From Symbiodinium natans (Eukaryota; Sar; Dinophyceae; Suessiales; Symbiodiniaceae), in assembly GCA_905221605.1 (NCBI GenBank), contig CAJNDS010000196.1:136551-200550 (forward strand): a DNA stretch of 64,000 bases. Reading direction: 5' to 3'. The notes below the pieces were generated by a model. It made no database searches. It was not told the DNA's origin and saw nothing but the letters and a program-made list of their open reading frames with translations. The translations under genes and the position numbers were made by a program. This document shows positions 30,681 to 42,579 of this stretch, in pieces (position 1 is the first letter of the stretch; the number at the start of each line of letters is the position of its first letter).

Positions 30681-31792
30681 TTCCCTCCCCCCCCAAGGTT
30701 AACACAAAAGCCGTCCCATTCTCATCGTATGGTACCTGGTGACACATGAGAGCTTGCTAACAAAGGGGGCGGAGGAGGGTGCGCTCTGCAAGGTCGTTTC
30801 TCTGTTGTTTCGACCAGTCTTCAGTTCAGGAAATCCCGGAATTTCCACACTTCTCCGGCACGCTATGTATGTTCCTTCTTTGCCAGCGGCCAGTCATGCG
30901 AGGAGCCCCTTCCGGAGGCTCCTGCAGAGAGCGCAGAGTCCACGCAGGACTGCAAGCATTTGTGTTGAAGGGCCGTTGTTTTTCGAATATCTATCTTGCT
31001 TACAATATAACCTTCTCTTCATCCATGTTCAATATGATCTTCTCTTCACCAATGTTCTTGATGCATTCAGATATGCTCTGAATGATATGGTGTATTGTTG
31101 AAGGAAGGGGTAAACCCAAGGTTCCCTACTACTACTCCCGAAGGCTCCCTAAGCTTCCCTAAAGTCATCTAGGTACCTAGCTGCTGCGCCCGCCCGTGTT
31201 TTGGCTCGTTTTGTTTGCTCATAGACGGCCCTTGGCTGCAGAACCAGTGACCCACAGAAAGGTAATGACTGTTCCTGCAAGCCCGCATGAAGTCGGAATG
31301 AAGTCGGCGAGCATGGAAGGGGATGGACTGCGTTTATGTTCGTGTTGACTGTGCATTCCGCTTTATGGTTGGAAATCCCTGCCGGCGCTGAAGCAACAAT
31401 CAATATCCGGTGATCACAGCGTCTTCCTTGTTTGGGCGTCGTGTTGGGCCAACCACATCTGTGGGTCGGATGCAACCGCTCTTCTTAGCCTCTCCAGGTT
31501 CTCTGCATGAAAGGCCTGCAATGCACAGATCAACGACGAAGAGATGCAATTCACGCGTACTTGGCACCTAGGGAACCCAAGGAAAGCCTCGGGAGCCTTT
31601 GGGAGCAGTGGGGAGTTTCAGGGAACCTTGGGTTACATACTTGAACCGCCCTCCCATAAGAACCCTATAAGATGCTATTGCCATCATCCGCAGTCGGGCT
31701 CGGGGCTGGGCCTCTACCACTGCGCTGCAGGAGCGGTCTGAAGGCTACGCTGGGTCCCCTTCCGAGTGCCAGCGATGGGGTCCATGAGGGTC

Positions 31793-32037
31793 TTAGACTT
31801 TCGGGGATAGCACGCTGCCCTTCATGAGATCTGCGGCTTTCTGCGCACCAGCAGGGGCCCCTCCAAAATTCAGCAAGTCCCTCTTCGCTCGGCCCACAAC
31901 AGGCACAGCCACAGGAAAGGTCAGAAAGCGCCCGAGAAGGTTAGAATCTTCCTCAGGTGGCATTGAACGAAGGCCTACAAGCCAGAAGAAGCCCATTTGA
32001 GGCTCTAACATGACGATGTCGGTGACACGCGCTGAGG
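31793..32037 (-). CDS. Terminal exon of a minus-strand gene, product unknown
   Basis: On the minus strand, a good acceptor (CCTTTTTCAG) precedes an open stretch of 81 codons to a TAA, reading ARVTDIVMLEPQMGFFWLVG, then SMPPEEDSNLLGRFLTFPVA and ending near DLMKGSVLSPKV. Composition is strongly protein-like. The family is not recognised. The 173-codon frame continues rightward past the acceptor but becomes low-complexity, so I stop at the splice site. Confidence 0.42.
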
Positions 32038-32147
32038 CTGAAAAAGGGCTTCCTGAACAAGCCGGCCGAATCCGATGCCCAGGCAAGGCCGCAAATCTCA
32101 TTCTTGAAAGGTTTCTGCTAGGTCTCCGAGAACTGAGAGATTTGGGT

Positions 32148-32181
32148 TTTGGGCTTAGGGTTGAGGGTTTAGGGTTCGGGG
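32148..32181 (+). repeat. Degenerate TTTAGGG units
   Basis: Four drifted units. Confidence 0.7.
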
Positions 32182-32888
32182 GGTCCCCAGCAAGGGGGTG
32201 GAGAAGTCTGAGGGTTGAGGGCTTCCAGCGCTTTGCGTGTGCCGGGAGATTCTGGGTCTGAGACCCAAGATGCGCCAGGCCATCGACGAGATGATCCAGG
32301 ACCGCAGCTGTCATGCTTTTTGGGGTTGACTTCCTTTATGTCGAGCGCCTCCCAAAAAAAAATCGAGTTCTCGTGTGTGCGGCTCTTGGGGTGAAATTTT
32401 GGGGTGGTTGACGGGGAGGGGGGGGGGTGTGGTAAGGTGAAGGCATCTGGAAGAACCCCCACGCGAGAAGCGAAGAATGATCCAAACGAAGCCCTAGCCC
32501 TAAAATGAGGTTGGAAGTCAGAATGGCACTTCTGAAGCAGTGGTGATTCACTGAAACCCTTTACAGTGGGGGTGGAGGAAAGGGACGGAGTTGCGAAACC
32601 CGAAGCCTTGGTGGCAAACCTGAACTCCAAACAGCGAGCGGCAAACTCAAAGAGCCCGGAAAGGAGCCGAAAGGAGTGGAAATGAGTGGAAATTGGCGAA
32701 AGCCGCAACAAATACTTCGAGAGGGAGTGGCCAGATGTGGCCAGCAAGCGCGCGGAAAGAACATGTAACCAAGCAAGTCATGTGCACATCCCCCTATCGC
32801 GGAACAGCGTAAATGCGACGGCTTCAACAAAAAGTCACAGCCCGGTGAGAAAACAGCACGGGCATGAACTACACTAAGCGCGCTTACG

Positions 32889-33061
32889 TAGCAAGGGGCC
32901 GGTTTTACCTAAACCCTAAACCCTAAACCCTAAACCCTAAACCCTAAACCCTAAACCCTAAACCCTAAACCCTAAACCCTAAACCCTAAACCCTAAACCC
33001 TAAACCCTAAACCCTAAACCCTAAACCCTAAACCCTAAACCCTAGCACGGGGCCGATTTGA
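32889..33061 (-). repeat. (CCCTAAA)19 array with diverged ~19-bp target duplication
   Basis: Nineteen near-perfect units (32908-33043). TAGCAAGGGGCCGGTTTTA on the left and TAGCACGGGGCCGATTTGA on the right match at 16 of 19 positions, a likely old duplication of the insertion site. Confidence 0.88.
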
Positions 33062-33148
33062 TTCAATGCCTGCTTCAGGAGGCGGTCAAGACCTCTCCGG
33101 CAAGCAAGTCCGCAGCGCCCCTCGACTTAAGCCTAGCGACTGTACCAG

Positions 33149-33241
33149 TTTAGGGTTTAGGGTTTATAGGGTTTATAGGGTTTATAAGGGTTTATAGGGG
33201 TTTATAAGGGTTTATAGGGTTTATCGGGTTTAGGGTCTAGG
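33149..33241 (+). repeat. Nonamer array (TTTATAGGG)
   Basis: TTTATAGGG and TTTATAAGGG units; the reverse complement of the CCCTATAAA array at 26662. Confidence 0.93.
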
Positions 33242-33800
33242 GAGTTCGGGAGGTTCTGAAACCATAGGGGTACTTTTTTCGGGCCCCTTTAATCGGGGGC
33301 TGGAGCATCTCACCCTGTTTTTGGGGCTTCCTCTGTGAAGGGTCTCGGGTTTCGTCAGGGACTCCTGGTAGAAGTGGGCGGTTCGAAGCCAGAAGCGGTG
33401 ATCTGCAGGAAGCAGAGGCATGTCATACCCAGCTCTTCGGCCCAAAGAGGTGTAACTCCTTGCTGCCAACTTACGCTCACGGACTGTGTGTTTAACTTTG
33501 GGGATTGTTATGGGCGGTGTTGCGAAATCGCTGGTTTCCATTCCTTGACCCTCGTCGTTGTTGACATTGTAAGCCCAAGGCTTCAACCGTAACAGCCCCC
33601 AGAACCGCAAAACTCCAGTTCAGATTCAGATTCAGAACAGGGGTGTGGGGGGTCAGTGAACCTACCCGACGCAATTGCGGGGTAATCTGAGCTTCTTAGC
33701 CCTTTCTCTGCTCCATGTGCCCCTGAGGTACAGCTACTCGGTGGCGGGCCGGGAGCATGCCAAAGAGGACGCTTTGGGGAGGCTGAGGGGCCATTTTGTG

Positions 33801-33827
33801 CGTTTAGGGTTTAGGGTTTAGGGCCTG
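33801..33827 (+). repeat. Short TTTAGGG array
   Basis: Three units. Confidence 0.88.
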
Positions 33828-34041
33828 GGGTTGTCCGCAGTCCAGTTGCACAAGGGCTTGGGGTTTACAAGCCCCCCCCCCCCCCCGGAACAAAAAAAAG
33901 AACAGGCGCTCCCCTAATAAAGCCGTGCTAGCCTGTGGCAGAGGAGTTGGGAGGGCAGGGGCCTCAGACGCCCATCCTGCGATTCGGGTGCAGGAAAACA
34001 GTCGTGGTTCCTTTGGCGGCCCGAAGCCCGAAACCCTCATG

Positions 34042-34399
34042 CCTAAACCCTAACCCCTAAACCCCTAACCCCCTAAACCCCCTAAACCCCCTAAACCCCC
34101 TAAACCCCCCAAACCCCCTAAACCCCCCTAAACCCCCTAAACCCCTAAACCCCTGAACCCCTGAACCCTAAACCCCTAAACCCCCTAAACCCCCTAAACC
34201 CCCTAAACCCCCTAAACCCCCTAAACCCCCTAAACCCCCTAAACCCCCTAAAACCCCTAAACCCCCTGAACCCCCTGAACCCCTGAACCCCTGAACCCCC
34301 TAAACCCCTAAACCCCTAAACCCTAAACCCTAAACCCTAAACCCTAAACCCTAAACCCTAAACCCTAAACCCTAAACCCTAAACCCTAAACCCTAAACT
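34042..34399 (-). repeat. Longest array: (CCCCCTAAA) grading into (CCCTAAA)
   Basis: About 358 bases. The left two-thirds is CCCCTAAA/CCCCCTAAA with CCCCTGAA variants; the right part (from about 34315) is perfect CCCTAAA. The gradient suggests growth from one side with slippage in the C-run. Confidence 0.97.
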
Positions 34400-34487
34400 A
34401 GTCCTTAGGTGCATGCTGTGCTTGGAGCCGCTGCCCAACGACCCGCGCGAGGCGGGGCCCCCCTCTTGTTTTCAGGCGTCTGCCTCC

Positions 34488-34567
34488 GATGCCTACGAGG
34501 TTTAGGGTTTAGGGTTTAGGGTTTAGGGTTTAGGGTTTCGGGTTTCGGGTTTAGGGATGCCTACAGG
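34488..34567 (+). repeat. TTTAGGG array with 12-13-bp flanking duplication
   Basis: GATGCCTACGAGG at 34488-34500 and GATGCCTACAGG at 34556-34567 enclose eight units (34501-34555). More TTTAGGG follows to 34597. Confidence 0.88.
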
Positions 34568-35332
34568 GTTTAGGGTGTAGGGTTTAGGGTTTCAGGTTAC
34601 CCCAAAAGAAACAACCCAAGCGCCCGTGCAACTTCCCGAGCTCTGCAAGGCGCTGCGAGTAGTTCTCCCCCGCCCCCCGCCTGGCCGAAATCTCTCGAAT
34701 GCAGCTGTGCTTGACAGGTCATCAACCTGTGCGCCAGCGAGCCTTAAGCTTAAAACGGGAAAAGACGGCAGCAGCTGCAGATGGGGCTCAGTGCGCCCTT
34801 TATCTACTTATACTCAGGAAGGGGGGCCTTTCTTTATGCCCAAGAAGTCAGACCGGAACAGCTGAGGCCCAGATGCCTTTGCCTGCTGCACCGCTCCTGC
34901 TTCTTGCACTTTGGCCCAGATTTATTTGGGCTTTTCCCTGGGACTTTTGAAGTTCGGTTGTGATTTCAAGCACCCGGCCTTTCCATGATTCTCTTGGGGG
35001 GGAGAAGGCTGGAAGAGGCGAGCTGGCAAATTGACCCCCTTTTTTTTTTTGAAATGTGCCATCGCAAAGCACACTAATACTTCTAAGGTTGTACCCCTAC
35101 AGGTGCCCCCTTCATGTACTCCTAGTACGGCCCTTATACTACGTACCTTAAGGATCTTAATAGCAAGGGTACCCAGAAGCCAAGAGTACAGCCTGAAAGG
35201 GTCCAAGGCAAAACCCCCCTAGACTCTTCCACCCTGTTACCGTCACAGCACTGAGGAACCCGCAGTACGAGATGTCAGACAACTTCAGGCCGGAGGGTCG
35301 ACTTGCTTTGAGGTTGGGAGCGGGGGGGGGTT

Positions 35333-35443
35333 TGGTTTAGGGTTTAGGGTTTAGGGTTTAGGGTTTGAGGTTTAGGGTTTAGGGTTTAGGGTTTAGGGTT
35401 TAGGTCCGATGCTCAAAAGGGTTTAGGGTTTAAGGGTTTAGGA
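35333..35443 (+). repeat. Two adjacent TTTAGGG arrays
   Basis: Ten units (35333-35405), then four (35419-35443). Confidence 0.95.
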
Positions 35444-35505
35444 ATCTGTGGTGATGGGATGCTCATGGGCGATGCAGTCTCTGCACATCTTGCGGTCGCT
35501 TGCCT

Positions 35506-35652
35506 AGACCTGGGGGGCCCGAAGCCAACGAGCCAATGCTTGTCAACGTGCTCATGTACCTGAAGTTGCCTATCTGCTGCCTGTTTACGGATCCCATCGC
35601 TGCACTCCTCACGCTGTGTCAGCGCCTGTTGTATGTGCCAGGCGTTGCATGA
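35506..35652 (+). CDS. Terminal exon-like segment, product unknown
   Basis: Open to a TGA at 35650, reading NEPMLVNVLMYLKLPICCLF, then TDPIAALLTLCQRLLYVPGV. Hydrophobic and helix-like; possibly membrane-associated. Not recognised. The left boundary is unclear. Confidence 0.38.
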   Translation, partial: RPGGPEANEPMLVNVLMYLKLPICCLFTDPIAALLTLCQRLLYVPGVA

Positions 35653-37440
35653 TCTGCAAGAAGCCTGCAGGCTAGGCCGGGGATTGAGCGAGGACCGGAC
35701 GTGTGGGCTTGCGATTCAGAGGTTGTTTTCGGTTCGCGGCTTGCTCGTTCGATTATTCGTGTCCCTGTAGTGACGGAGTATTTCCGCAATGTAACTACTA
35801 CGGTTTGCAACCACTTGACGAGTATGACGACGAGTGGGAACGAGGAAGACCACAACCCCAACAGGGCGGGTTGCGGGCGCTGCACCACCCGGCAAACGAC
35901 CCAAGCAAACCGAGGGTCCGGAAGCCCCTGAACCCCCAAACCACAAAAACGCCCCAAGCCCCTTGCCAGATGTGAGAGTCGAAACCCTGTTTAAAAGGAT
36001 ATACAAATACATAATATGTACACAAAATTGATTGATTGCTTTTGTTTATTGTATGCTATATAGAACATACCATACCTTAATACAGTATAAATGCTGATCG
36101 ACAGAAGGCAAGCAGCCTTTGAAGCGCAGAACGCCAAACGTTGAAGCATCCGTGACCAGACCCGGCCATGGTGCGCTTGGCCGTCCAGGCGAGGAGGTGC
36201 CCCCCTCAGGCGGATCTCCATCCTGAAGCCTCTTCCCGCACCCCGCATTCCTGGGTTTAGGGTTGAGGATTTTAGGGTTTAGGGTTTAGGGTTTAGGGTT
36301 CAGGGTTTAGTTGCAAAAAAGGGTTCAGGGGTTAGGGCTTACAGTTGCGAAACGGTTTTTGGATGTTTTTGAAACTCTCTTTGGGAAAGCTGTTGCAAGC
36401 CCGACACGCACCTTGCAGTTCCCCAAGCCTTGAAGCGATATGTTCTCGCATTCCATGCTTAGGAAGCCGATTGGATCACGATAGCGTGATGCGATCAGAT
36501 CGTGCCGGAGAACTGACTCTCTAAACGGCTGCCGCTTGGGGTGGGTTCCTCACTAACTGAGATTCCACGAGATCGGACTCCGCTTTCAGGATAGCTGCCA
36601 GGAACCCTTGAGATTCCCGAACCAGGAGCAGAAGAGGCTCGGAACACCAGGAAGCGCGCACAGCCACTTGTCTCACCCAGCATAGGACGTCTCGATATCT
36701 GGTGGCCCGCTGTCCGTGAGGTACCCAAGATTGCTCTCAGGTTGTTTAATGGTCCTGGTGCGATTCTTCATAAGTCTCCGTGACCCTGTTCCTGCGTGTA
36801 GATTGTGCTTTGCCACTGTGTCTGTGGAGTTGTGAGTTCCCCCTCGCCGGCTTGGGTTCACGGTGTCTACTGGCGCAGTTTCTTCTCACATGGGTTCATG
36901 GTGCAAGACAGAATTGGTGGGCCTGGATGTTGGGGCGGAGCAGAAACTCAAGGAACGCGGGAAGCTTCGCAAAAAACAAGGGGTTGCGTCTGCCTGCTTT
37001 GCACGATGTGCGTGGGAAAGTGAGTAGCGTCAGAAGATTTGAACCTGCTTAGCCGCTAATTTACTTTAGTTAGCCGCAGTCGACACACGGAGAAGCTTTG
37101 TGGCACTAGCTCTGAACCTTCTTCAACATCACTTGCGGTAGACAAACTTGAGCTTAAAGGGTCCTTACTATAGATGCAGGACTTATAGGCTAATGATGTA
37201 GGTCCTTTCTGGTCCTTGCATGCCTTTTGTGGAGCATTTTTCGCAAGCCTTGGGCTCAGTTTTCAAGTCACTTTCTTGGCCCATGGCGGCGGCAGTGCCC
37301 TCAGCTACCGTAAAGAGGTTAGATGCCCTTATAAGGGCAGCCTACAGCTCAATAATGCAATAATATATATGAATATATGGTTTGGGGGTAAAATGAGCCC
37401 GCTGCGTTTTTGTTGCTTTCTCGCAGCGAACTCATTATAC
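35653..37440. other. Unassigned sequence
   Basis: Plus-strand piece 35800-35930 (NYYGLQPLDEYDDEWERGRP) is protein-like but unsupported. Other frames overlap on both strands. One TTTAGGG array at 36253. Confidence 0.45.
36253..36310 (+). repeat. TTTAGGG array
   Basis: Seven units with TTGAGGA and TTCAGGG variants. Confidence 0.93.
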
Positions 37441-37441
37441 C

Positions 37442-37700
37442 CACACAACAAAAAAACCAAAAACTGGAAAACCAAAAAAACCAAAACCAAAAAAACCAAA
37501 ACCAAAAAAACCAAAAAAACCAAAAAAACCAATTTTGGGGAACTCCTGGAAGTGGCTTATTATCAGCCCTTACGTCGAAAAGTTCCTCAAAATTGTTTTT
37601 TTTGGTTTTTTTGGTTTTTTTGGTTTTGGTTTTTTTGGTTTTGGTTTTTTTGGTTTTTCAGTTTTTGGTTTTTTGTTGGTTTTGGCTGTGTTTGGTTTTC
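37442..37700. repeat. Inverted repeat of (AAACC/AAAAAAACC) blocks
   Basis: Left arm 37442-37533 is AAAACC/AAAAAAACC units; right arm 37593-37690 is the reverse complement (GGTTTTTTTGG units). The central 60 bases are also partly inverted (CAATTTTGGGGAACTCC against GTTCCTCAAAATTG). It would form a long hairpin. Three long frames here are artefacts (K/N or F/W repeats). Confidence 0.88.
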
Positions 37701-37787
37701 CAGTTTTCGGCATCTCTATAGCCCTGCTGCAACCCCTAGGGGTGGCAGAGGAGCCTAAGCATGATTTGCAACAGCATATAAGTCTTA

Positions 37788-38848
37788 ATGAAATAATAAT
37801 GAATTATTAATTCATTATTGATTAATAGTTTTTTTTATGGTTTACTATAATTTGATTATTAATTACTTGTTAATTTATTTATTTATTACTTATTAATTTG
37901 TTGATTAATTAGTAATTATGAATTAATTATTAATAATTTAATTAATTCATTAATCATTCATTAATCATGAAGTAATTAATTGTTAATTAATAATTAATTC
38001 AATTAATTCATTGACAAATAACTAACAATTAATTCGCTGGCCAGTAGCGATAACCTTAAAACTTGAAATCGAAACCTTAAATTCTAACCTTTAAACCTTA
38101 AACCGTAATTTCCTAAACCTTATCCTTAAACCGTAAACCCTAACCTAAACCCATTAATTATTAACTGCTTAATTATTAATTGTTAATTATTAATTATTAA
38201 TTATCAATTAACAATTAATTGTTTATTAATTAGTTATTAATAATAAAAACTAAGCATTAATTATTTACTATTTAATGATTGATTAATTCTTAATTAATTA
38301 ATAATCAATTAAGTATTAATTATTAACTAATTATTAATTGATTATTAATTAATTATATTTCAATAATTATTAATTCAGTACTTTTTAAATAATAATAATT
38401 AATTATTAATTAATTATTAATAAATTATCATTCAATATTCATTAATGATTCATCATCATAGTATTAATTAATTATTAATTTATTAGTTAATTATTAAGTG
38501 GTTACGTAATAATTATCAATTAATTTATTATAATTAATTATAAATATGAACTAATTATGAATTATGAATTAATTCATTATTCATTAATTATTAATTTATA
38601 ATTATTAATTATTAAATATTAATTATTAATTCTTAATTCTTAATTATTAATTATTAATTTTAATTATTATTTAAGTACTAATTACTTATTAACTAATTTC
38701 CACGATTTTCCACGATTAATTAGTTTATAATATATTATTGATTAATTATTTATTTAATTATTAAATCATTTTGTCGTTATTAATTAATTATTCATTAAGT
38801 ATTAATTATTAATTAATTATTATTTAATTAATTATTACATAATTACTT
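37788..38848. other. A+T-rich island of TTAATTA words
   Basis: About 1.06 kb composed of TTAATTA, ATTAATTATTAA and similar words, in sharp contrast to the G+C-rich surroundings. In its middle (38051-38150) is a relic of heptamers (CCTTAAA, CCGTAAACCCTAACC). No gene is visible. Confidence 0.92.
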
Positions 38849-39449
38849 CCTCGTCGAAGGTGAGTGTCCCATCCAGCCCACCCTCATCCCCTACAAAACT
38901 TGCCATGGCAAGCCTCTTTTGCTACGACAAAATAGTCGAAACACTTCGAGCACATATAACTATGGCACAAGTGAGCATAGATTCAAGATGCGGAAGACAT
39001 ATTTGCATGTCAAGTGAAAGAGAAAGCAACAAAAACGCAGCGGACTCATTTTACCTCCAAACCGAATATATATATATATAATTTTTTATACTTTTTTTAT
39101 AACTATATTATACGAGAATACACGATAATATCAGATAATGGAAATTCAGGAGATTCGGGGTTCCTCCCCCCAGTTGCCGAGGTCCACGAAGTGGACGGGT
39201 CAGTTCACGCTGCTCCTGGGCCGCCATCCACCTTCGCCATGTGCTGCCCCGAACCTGCACGGGACAGCACACATGGGTCCACAATCATTGTGGATGACGT
39301 CTCTGCACGATTCGGATGGTGCACAAACTCCTGCTCCAGCGACGCGACGTGCGCGCAAGCCTCTGCCACTTTAGCAGGTTGCGCAACCCTGCTGCAAGCA
39401 GACTCATGGCAACCGGGATTCCCCAGCCGCGGTAGAAGGGTCAACAGAT

Positions 39450-39612
39450 AACAATAATCATAATCGCAATCATAATCATAATCATAATAGTAGCAATAGT
39501 AAGAGTATGAATAGTAATAATCATCATCAGAATAATAATAACAACAATAACAGTCAGAATAGTAATAACAAGAATAAGAATAATAATCATAACAAGACAA
39601 TAGTAGTAGTAA
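39450..39612. repeat. Degenerate AAT/CAT trinucleotide microsatellite
   Basis: AATAATCAT-type triplets with drift; the YSYSYY-rich minus-strand frame is an artefact. Confidence 0.88.
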
Positions 39613-39794
39613 TAAAAGCACCTATACTAATATATTCAGACTTATGATATTTATCTTTAGACGTATTATGAAAAGAGATCAAGAGCCAACGCGCGCTGCC
39701 CAGGCATCCGACACGGCAGAGCCTGCGCAGCCACCGCACTTCGCAGGTCCAGATCACAGGGAGATCCAGGCTCTCGGGCTTCGGCTCCACACTT

Positions 39795-39861
39795 GGGTTT
39801 AGGGTTTAGGGTTTAGGGTTTAGGGTTTAGGGTTTAGGGTTTAGGGTTTAGGGTTTAGGGT
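39795..39861 (+). repeat. TTTAGGG array
   Basis: Nine perfect units. Confidence 0.97.
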
Positions 39862-41816
39862 GAGAGAGAGGGTGTAGGGTTACAAGGCGCAAAGTGGGTT
39901 ACAAGGTTGTAGCCTCCCCTCAACCCGTAAACCCCTGAACCCGAAGAAATTCTCCTCCCGGGTTTCGCGCGGGCAACTGTGCAGTGCGGCCCAGGCAGGC
40001 CTCAACTTCGACTGGTCTGCTCACCCTGACTTGACATGCATACCACTGGCATACTTGCATCCGTCATGTCTACTGAGCAATTGCCGAGAGAGGAACTTGA
40101 AGTAACGTCAGCAACTGATGGGGATAGGGCGAACACGTTCTCCAAGCTCCAAACCAAAGTTCTCGGACTGCGTGTGGTCACGCAAGGTCACATTCCCCAA
40201 GCTCCATCCCAAAGTTTGACCGGTCTCGCAGACAAATGGAGACCCCCAAAACAAGCCCCGAGGTTGACTTCTCGGCCTTTGGCTTTGCCGAAGTTGACAA
40301 GAGCTCGGAGACAGGCAACAGCAGAGGCAGGGGCGTTCTGGGGATGTGCAGTTTAGGGTTTTTCGGCTTAGGGTTAGGGAGGTGCTAGCAGAGCTCCTGG
40401 TCTCTGCTTTTGAGGATGAGGGCGGGGGGGTTGGTGCCTCGTCGTGGTTTGTGCCCTCCCTTGAGATTAGCACAGAAGATGGCCCTTGAATGCAGTGTGG
40501 AATCATGCTTCTGTGAGCCCCCCCGTTCGAAGTTACTCTCGACCCCTTCCCTGGCGTCGGCACCAGGTGATCCGGGCCAGAGCCGCCCCTCTGCTTCAAA
40601 CAGGAGCACAGATGCTGGCATGGCAGAGTTTGAAGACCGGAGAAAAAGCCCCCTGACCGAATCAGTGCCAACTCGACCAAGGCTGGTGGAGTCTGCTGGC
40701 GCAAGCTTTGGACCTGGACAGGGACGAGGCTTTGGCCCCCTTGCCACCCACCTCAGCTCTACACCTTATACTCTTATACCCTACAAACGCGGAGGTGCCT
40801 ACAAAAAAATTTTGAGACCACTTCGAACCCGAGAACACTGAACAGCTCTGCCCGCTGCCCAAACTTCTCGTCAGCCGCACTCCAAAAAAAGCCCTCCCCA
40901 CCCCCACCCCCTCCCCCCTCCTCCCAAAAAAAAGTGGCCCCCAAAGTCCTGGAAGAGGTTTGCACGGGCCCCCCGCTGCCGTTTCGGCAGCGCTGGCCCC
41001 TGGCTCGCCTCAGCGTGGTGCCGGGGAAGATGGTGAACCTCGCACTTGTCCCTTGGGCCCTCCGGTTCCCTCAGGGTTCGAGGGGGTTATGGTTTTTTGG
41101 ACAAATCGGTTCAATTCGAGGCTTCTTTTCAAGTAGGGCTTTCTTTTTCGCCGCTCAACTTTGGGTTGCATGTTTTTTCGATCTTGGCTGGTAGCATGCC
41201 CTAACACCCTTTTGATTCTGTTTGGGTTTTTTGGGCCAACATTGGGCTCAGTGGCTCTGTCGACCTCGGTAAACCGATTTGCCTCGCCCTTGGTCTCAGG
41301 GATTCTTGCCCCCCCCCCCCCACCCAAAAGCCCCCAAGTGTCAGGTTCTCTTCATGACCCAGGCCTACATGGCTCCTTGTCCTTGGTTTGATGAAGGAGT
41401 GCCTGCAACTAATGTGGCGTGTATGAAGCTCCGAATTGAGGGTTCCTCTTTCACAATGTTGCAACTTTATGCTGCTGCTGGCTGTCGGTGCCAGAAGTGT
41501 GAAAGATGTGTCGTGCTTCAGCGGGAGCCAAGGTCTATGCCCCATCGGATCCGATCTTATCCAATCCCCTGGGCGTGCCGGAGGTGGCAAGGGAGAACCC
41601 GGACAGGCTGAAGAGGGCCATCAACCAGCCGCCCGAGTGGCTTCTGGACATTTTTTTCTGGGAACACCCTTTTCTTGGGACTGTTTTGAAAGGGCGCATC
41701 AAAACAATCAAAACTCTGTGATCCGAGTTAATTCGGTTCCTTCTTCCCAAAAGCCTCTTAGAGAGTTGCTGAGGATACCTGTGGCCGACTCGGACGACCG
41801 GCTGAAAATCGAGAAG

Positions 41817-42488
41817 ATGGCCTGCAGCTACCTCTTCCTCTGCCTCGCCCTCTTCTTCGTGCTGAAGTTCCTCCTGACAGGCTTCGCGTGGCGCCGGGCG
41901 CGGAAGCCACCGGAGGAAGCAATTCGACCGTCGTGGCCGGCAAAGTCTAGCTTCGCAGCCTGGAAGCTTTATGTGGAGCAATGGCTGCGGTACAAGTCTT
42001 ACATCACCAGACCGGGAACCAAGCTTTACTGGCTTCAGGTGAACGCTTTGAATCTCTTTGAGGTCACGCTGCAGTTTTTACAGCTTTGCACCTATGGCGG
42101 CTTCGATGTCTACAGCTTCGACTACATCCCGGCCATGGATGATCGCATCGTGTTTCTCCAAGCTGTGTTCCTCTGTGTCGATTTGTGGTCCATCTCCATC
42201 AACACCTTCTTCGGACTGCTCCGTTGCCAGGTGATTTCGGAGGTTGTGATTAACTCTCTGTATTCCTTTTGCACCATCCTGGCACTTGGTGGTGTGGCTC
42301 ACCGGCCCTCCTGGACCGTGGTGGTCAATCCTGAGGCCTTTTGGCAGACCTTCTTTACAACCGCCTATGCTTTCCTGGGGGCCCGGCGGGCGCTCGAAGT
42401 TCTGGACGTGAACATCTTGCAGGGGCTGGGCCCCGAACCACCTTTGCATCAGGAGTCCTTCGAGAGGCGCTCCTGCTGCTGCGCTCAG
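41817..42488 (+). CDS. Multi-pass membrane protein, partial
   Basis: From ATG 41817 the frame is open for 224 codons to a likely GT donor at 42489 (CAG|GTGACG). The N-terminus MACSYLFLCLALFFVLKFLL is a signal anchor followed by a basic patch (WRRARK). Further hydrophobic segments lie near residues 70-90 (NLFEVTLQFLQLCTYGGF), 105-130 (IVFLQAVFLCVDLWSISINT) and 140-160 (VVINSLYSFCTILALGGV). No family is recognised. The frame is also open upstream to 41760 without another ATG, so an earlier start in a previous exon is possible. The next exon may begin at 42579 after a strong pyrimidine tract ending TTGGAG, or the protein may continue in the open piece at 42640-42820. Confidence 0.55.
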
Positions 42489-42579
42489 GTGACGAAGTGC
42501 CCTTCCAGTACACATTTTGTTCGCTTTCACCTTCCTTCCTTGCTGCTGTATGCCCATGCCCCCTCTTTTTTGTTGGAGT

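Larger units (their letters stand above)
28042..31790. other. Repeat-rich spacer
   Basis: Includes hairpin element 28286, a truncated MITE at 29058, the G-rich tract 29770-29915, and heptamer variants 29430 and 30485. A hydrophobic segment near 28920-28995 (SWVVFGIFAFLGAA) and a plus-strand frame 30739-31101 are possible but unsupported gene pieces. Confidence 0.5.
33242..35505. other. Heptamer-rich spacer
   Basis: Frames at 33230-33610 (both strands) and 34626-34963 carry no recognised motif. The rest is heptamer arrays. Confidence 0.5.
38849..41816. other. Unassigned sequence
   Basis: A CAA/AAT-type microsatellite at 39450-39610, one TTTAGGG array, and several frames open on both strands (39133-39450, 40036-40704). 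An open plus-strand piece at 41530-41690 (VPEVARENPDRLKRAINQPP) may be an upstream exon of the membrane protein that follows. Confidence 0.45.

Noticed and set aside
32169..32747. 192-codon minus-strand frame
   Set aside because: Low-complexity, proline/serine-rich and partly telomere-derived; no splice logic or conserved pattern.
37216..37758. 180-codon frame with K/N and F/W runs
   Set aside because: Runs through the AAACC inverted repeat; only a short upstream part (near VTFLAHGGGSALSYRKE, 37270-37320) could be an exon.
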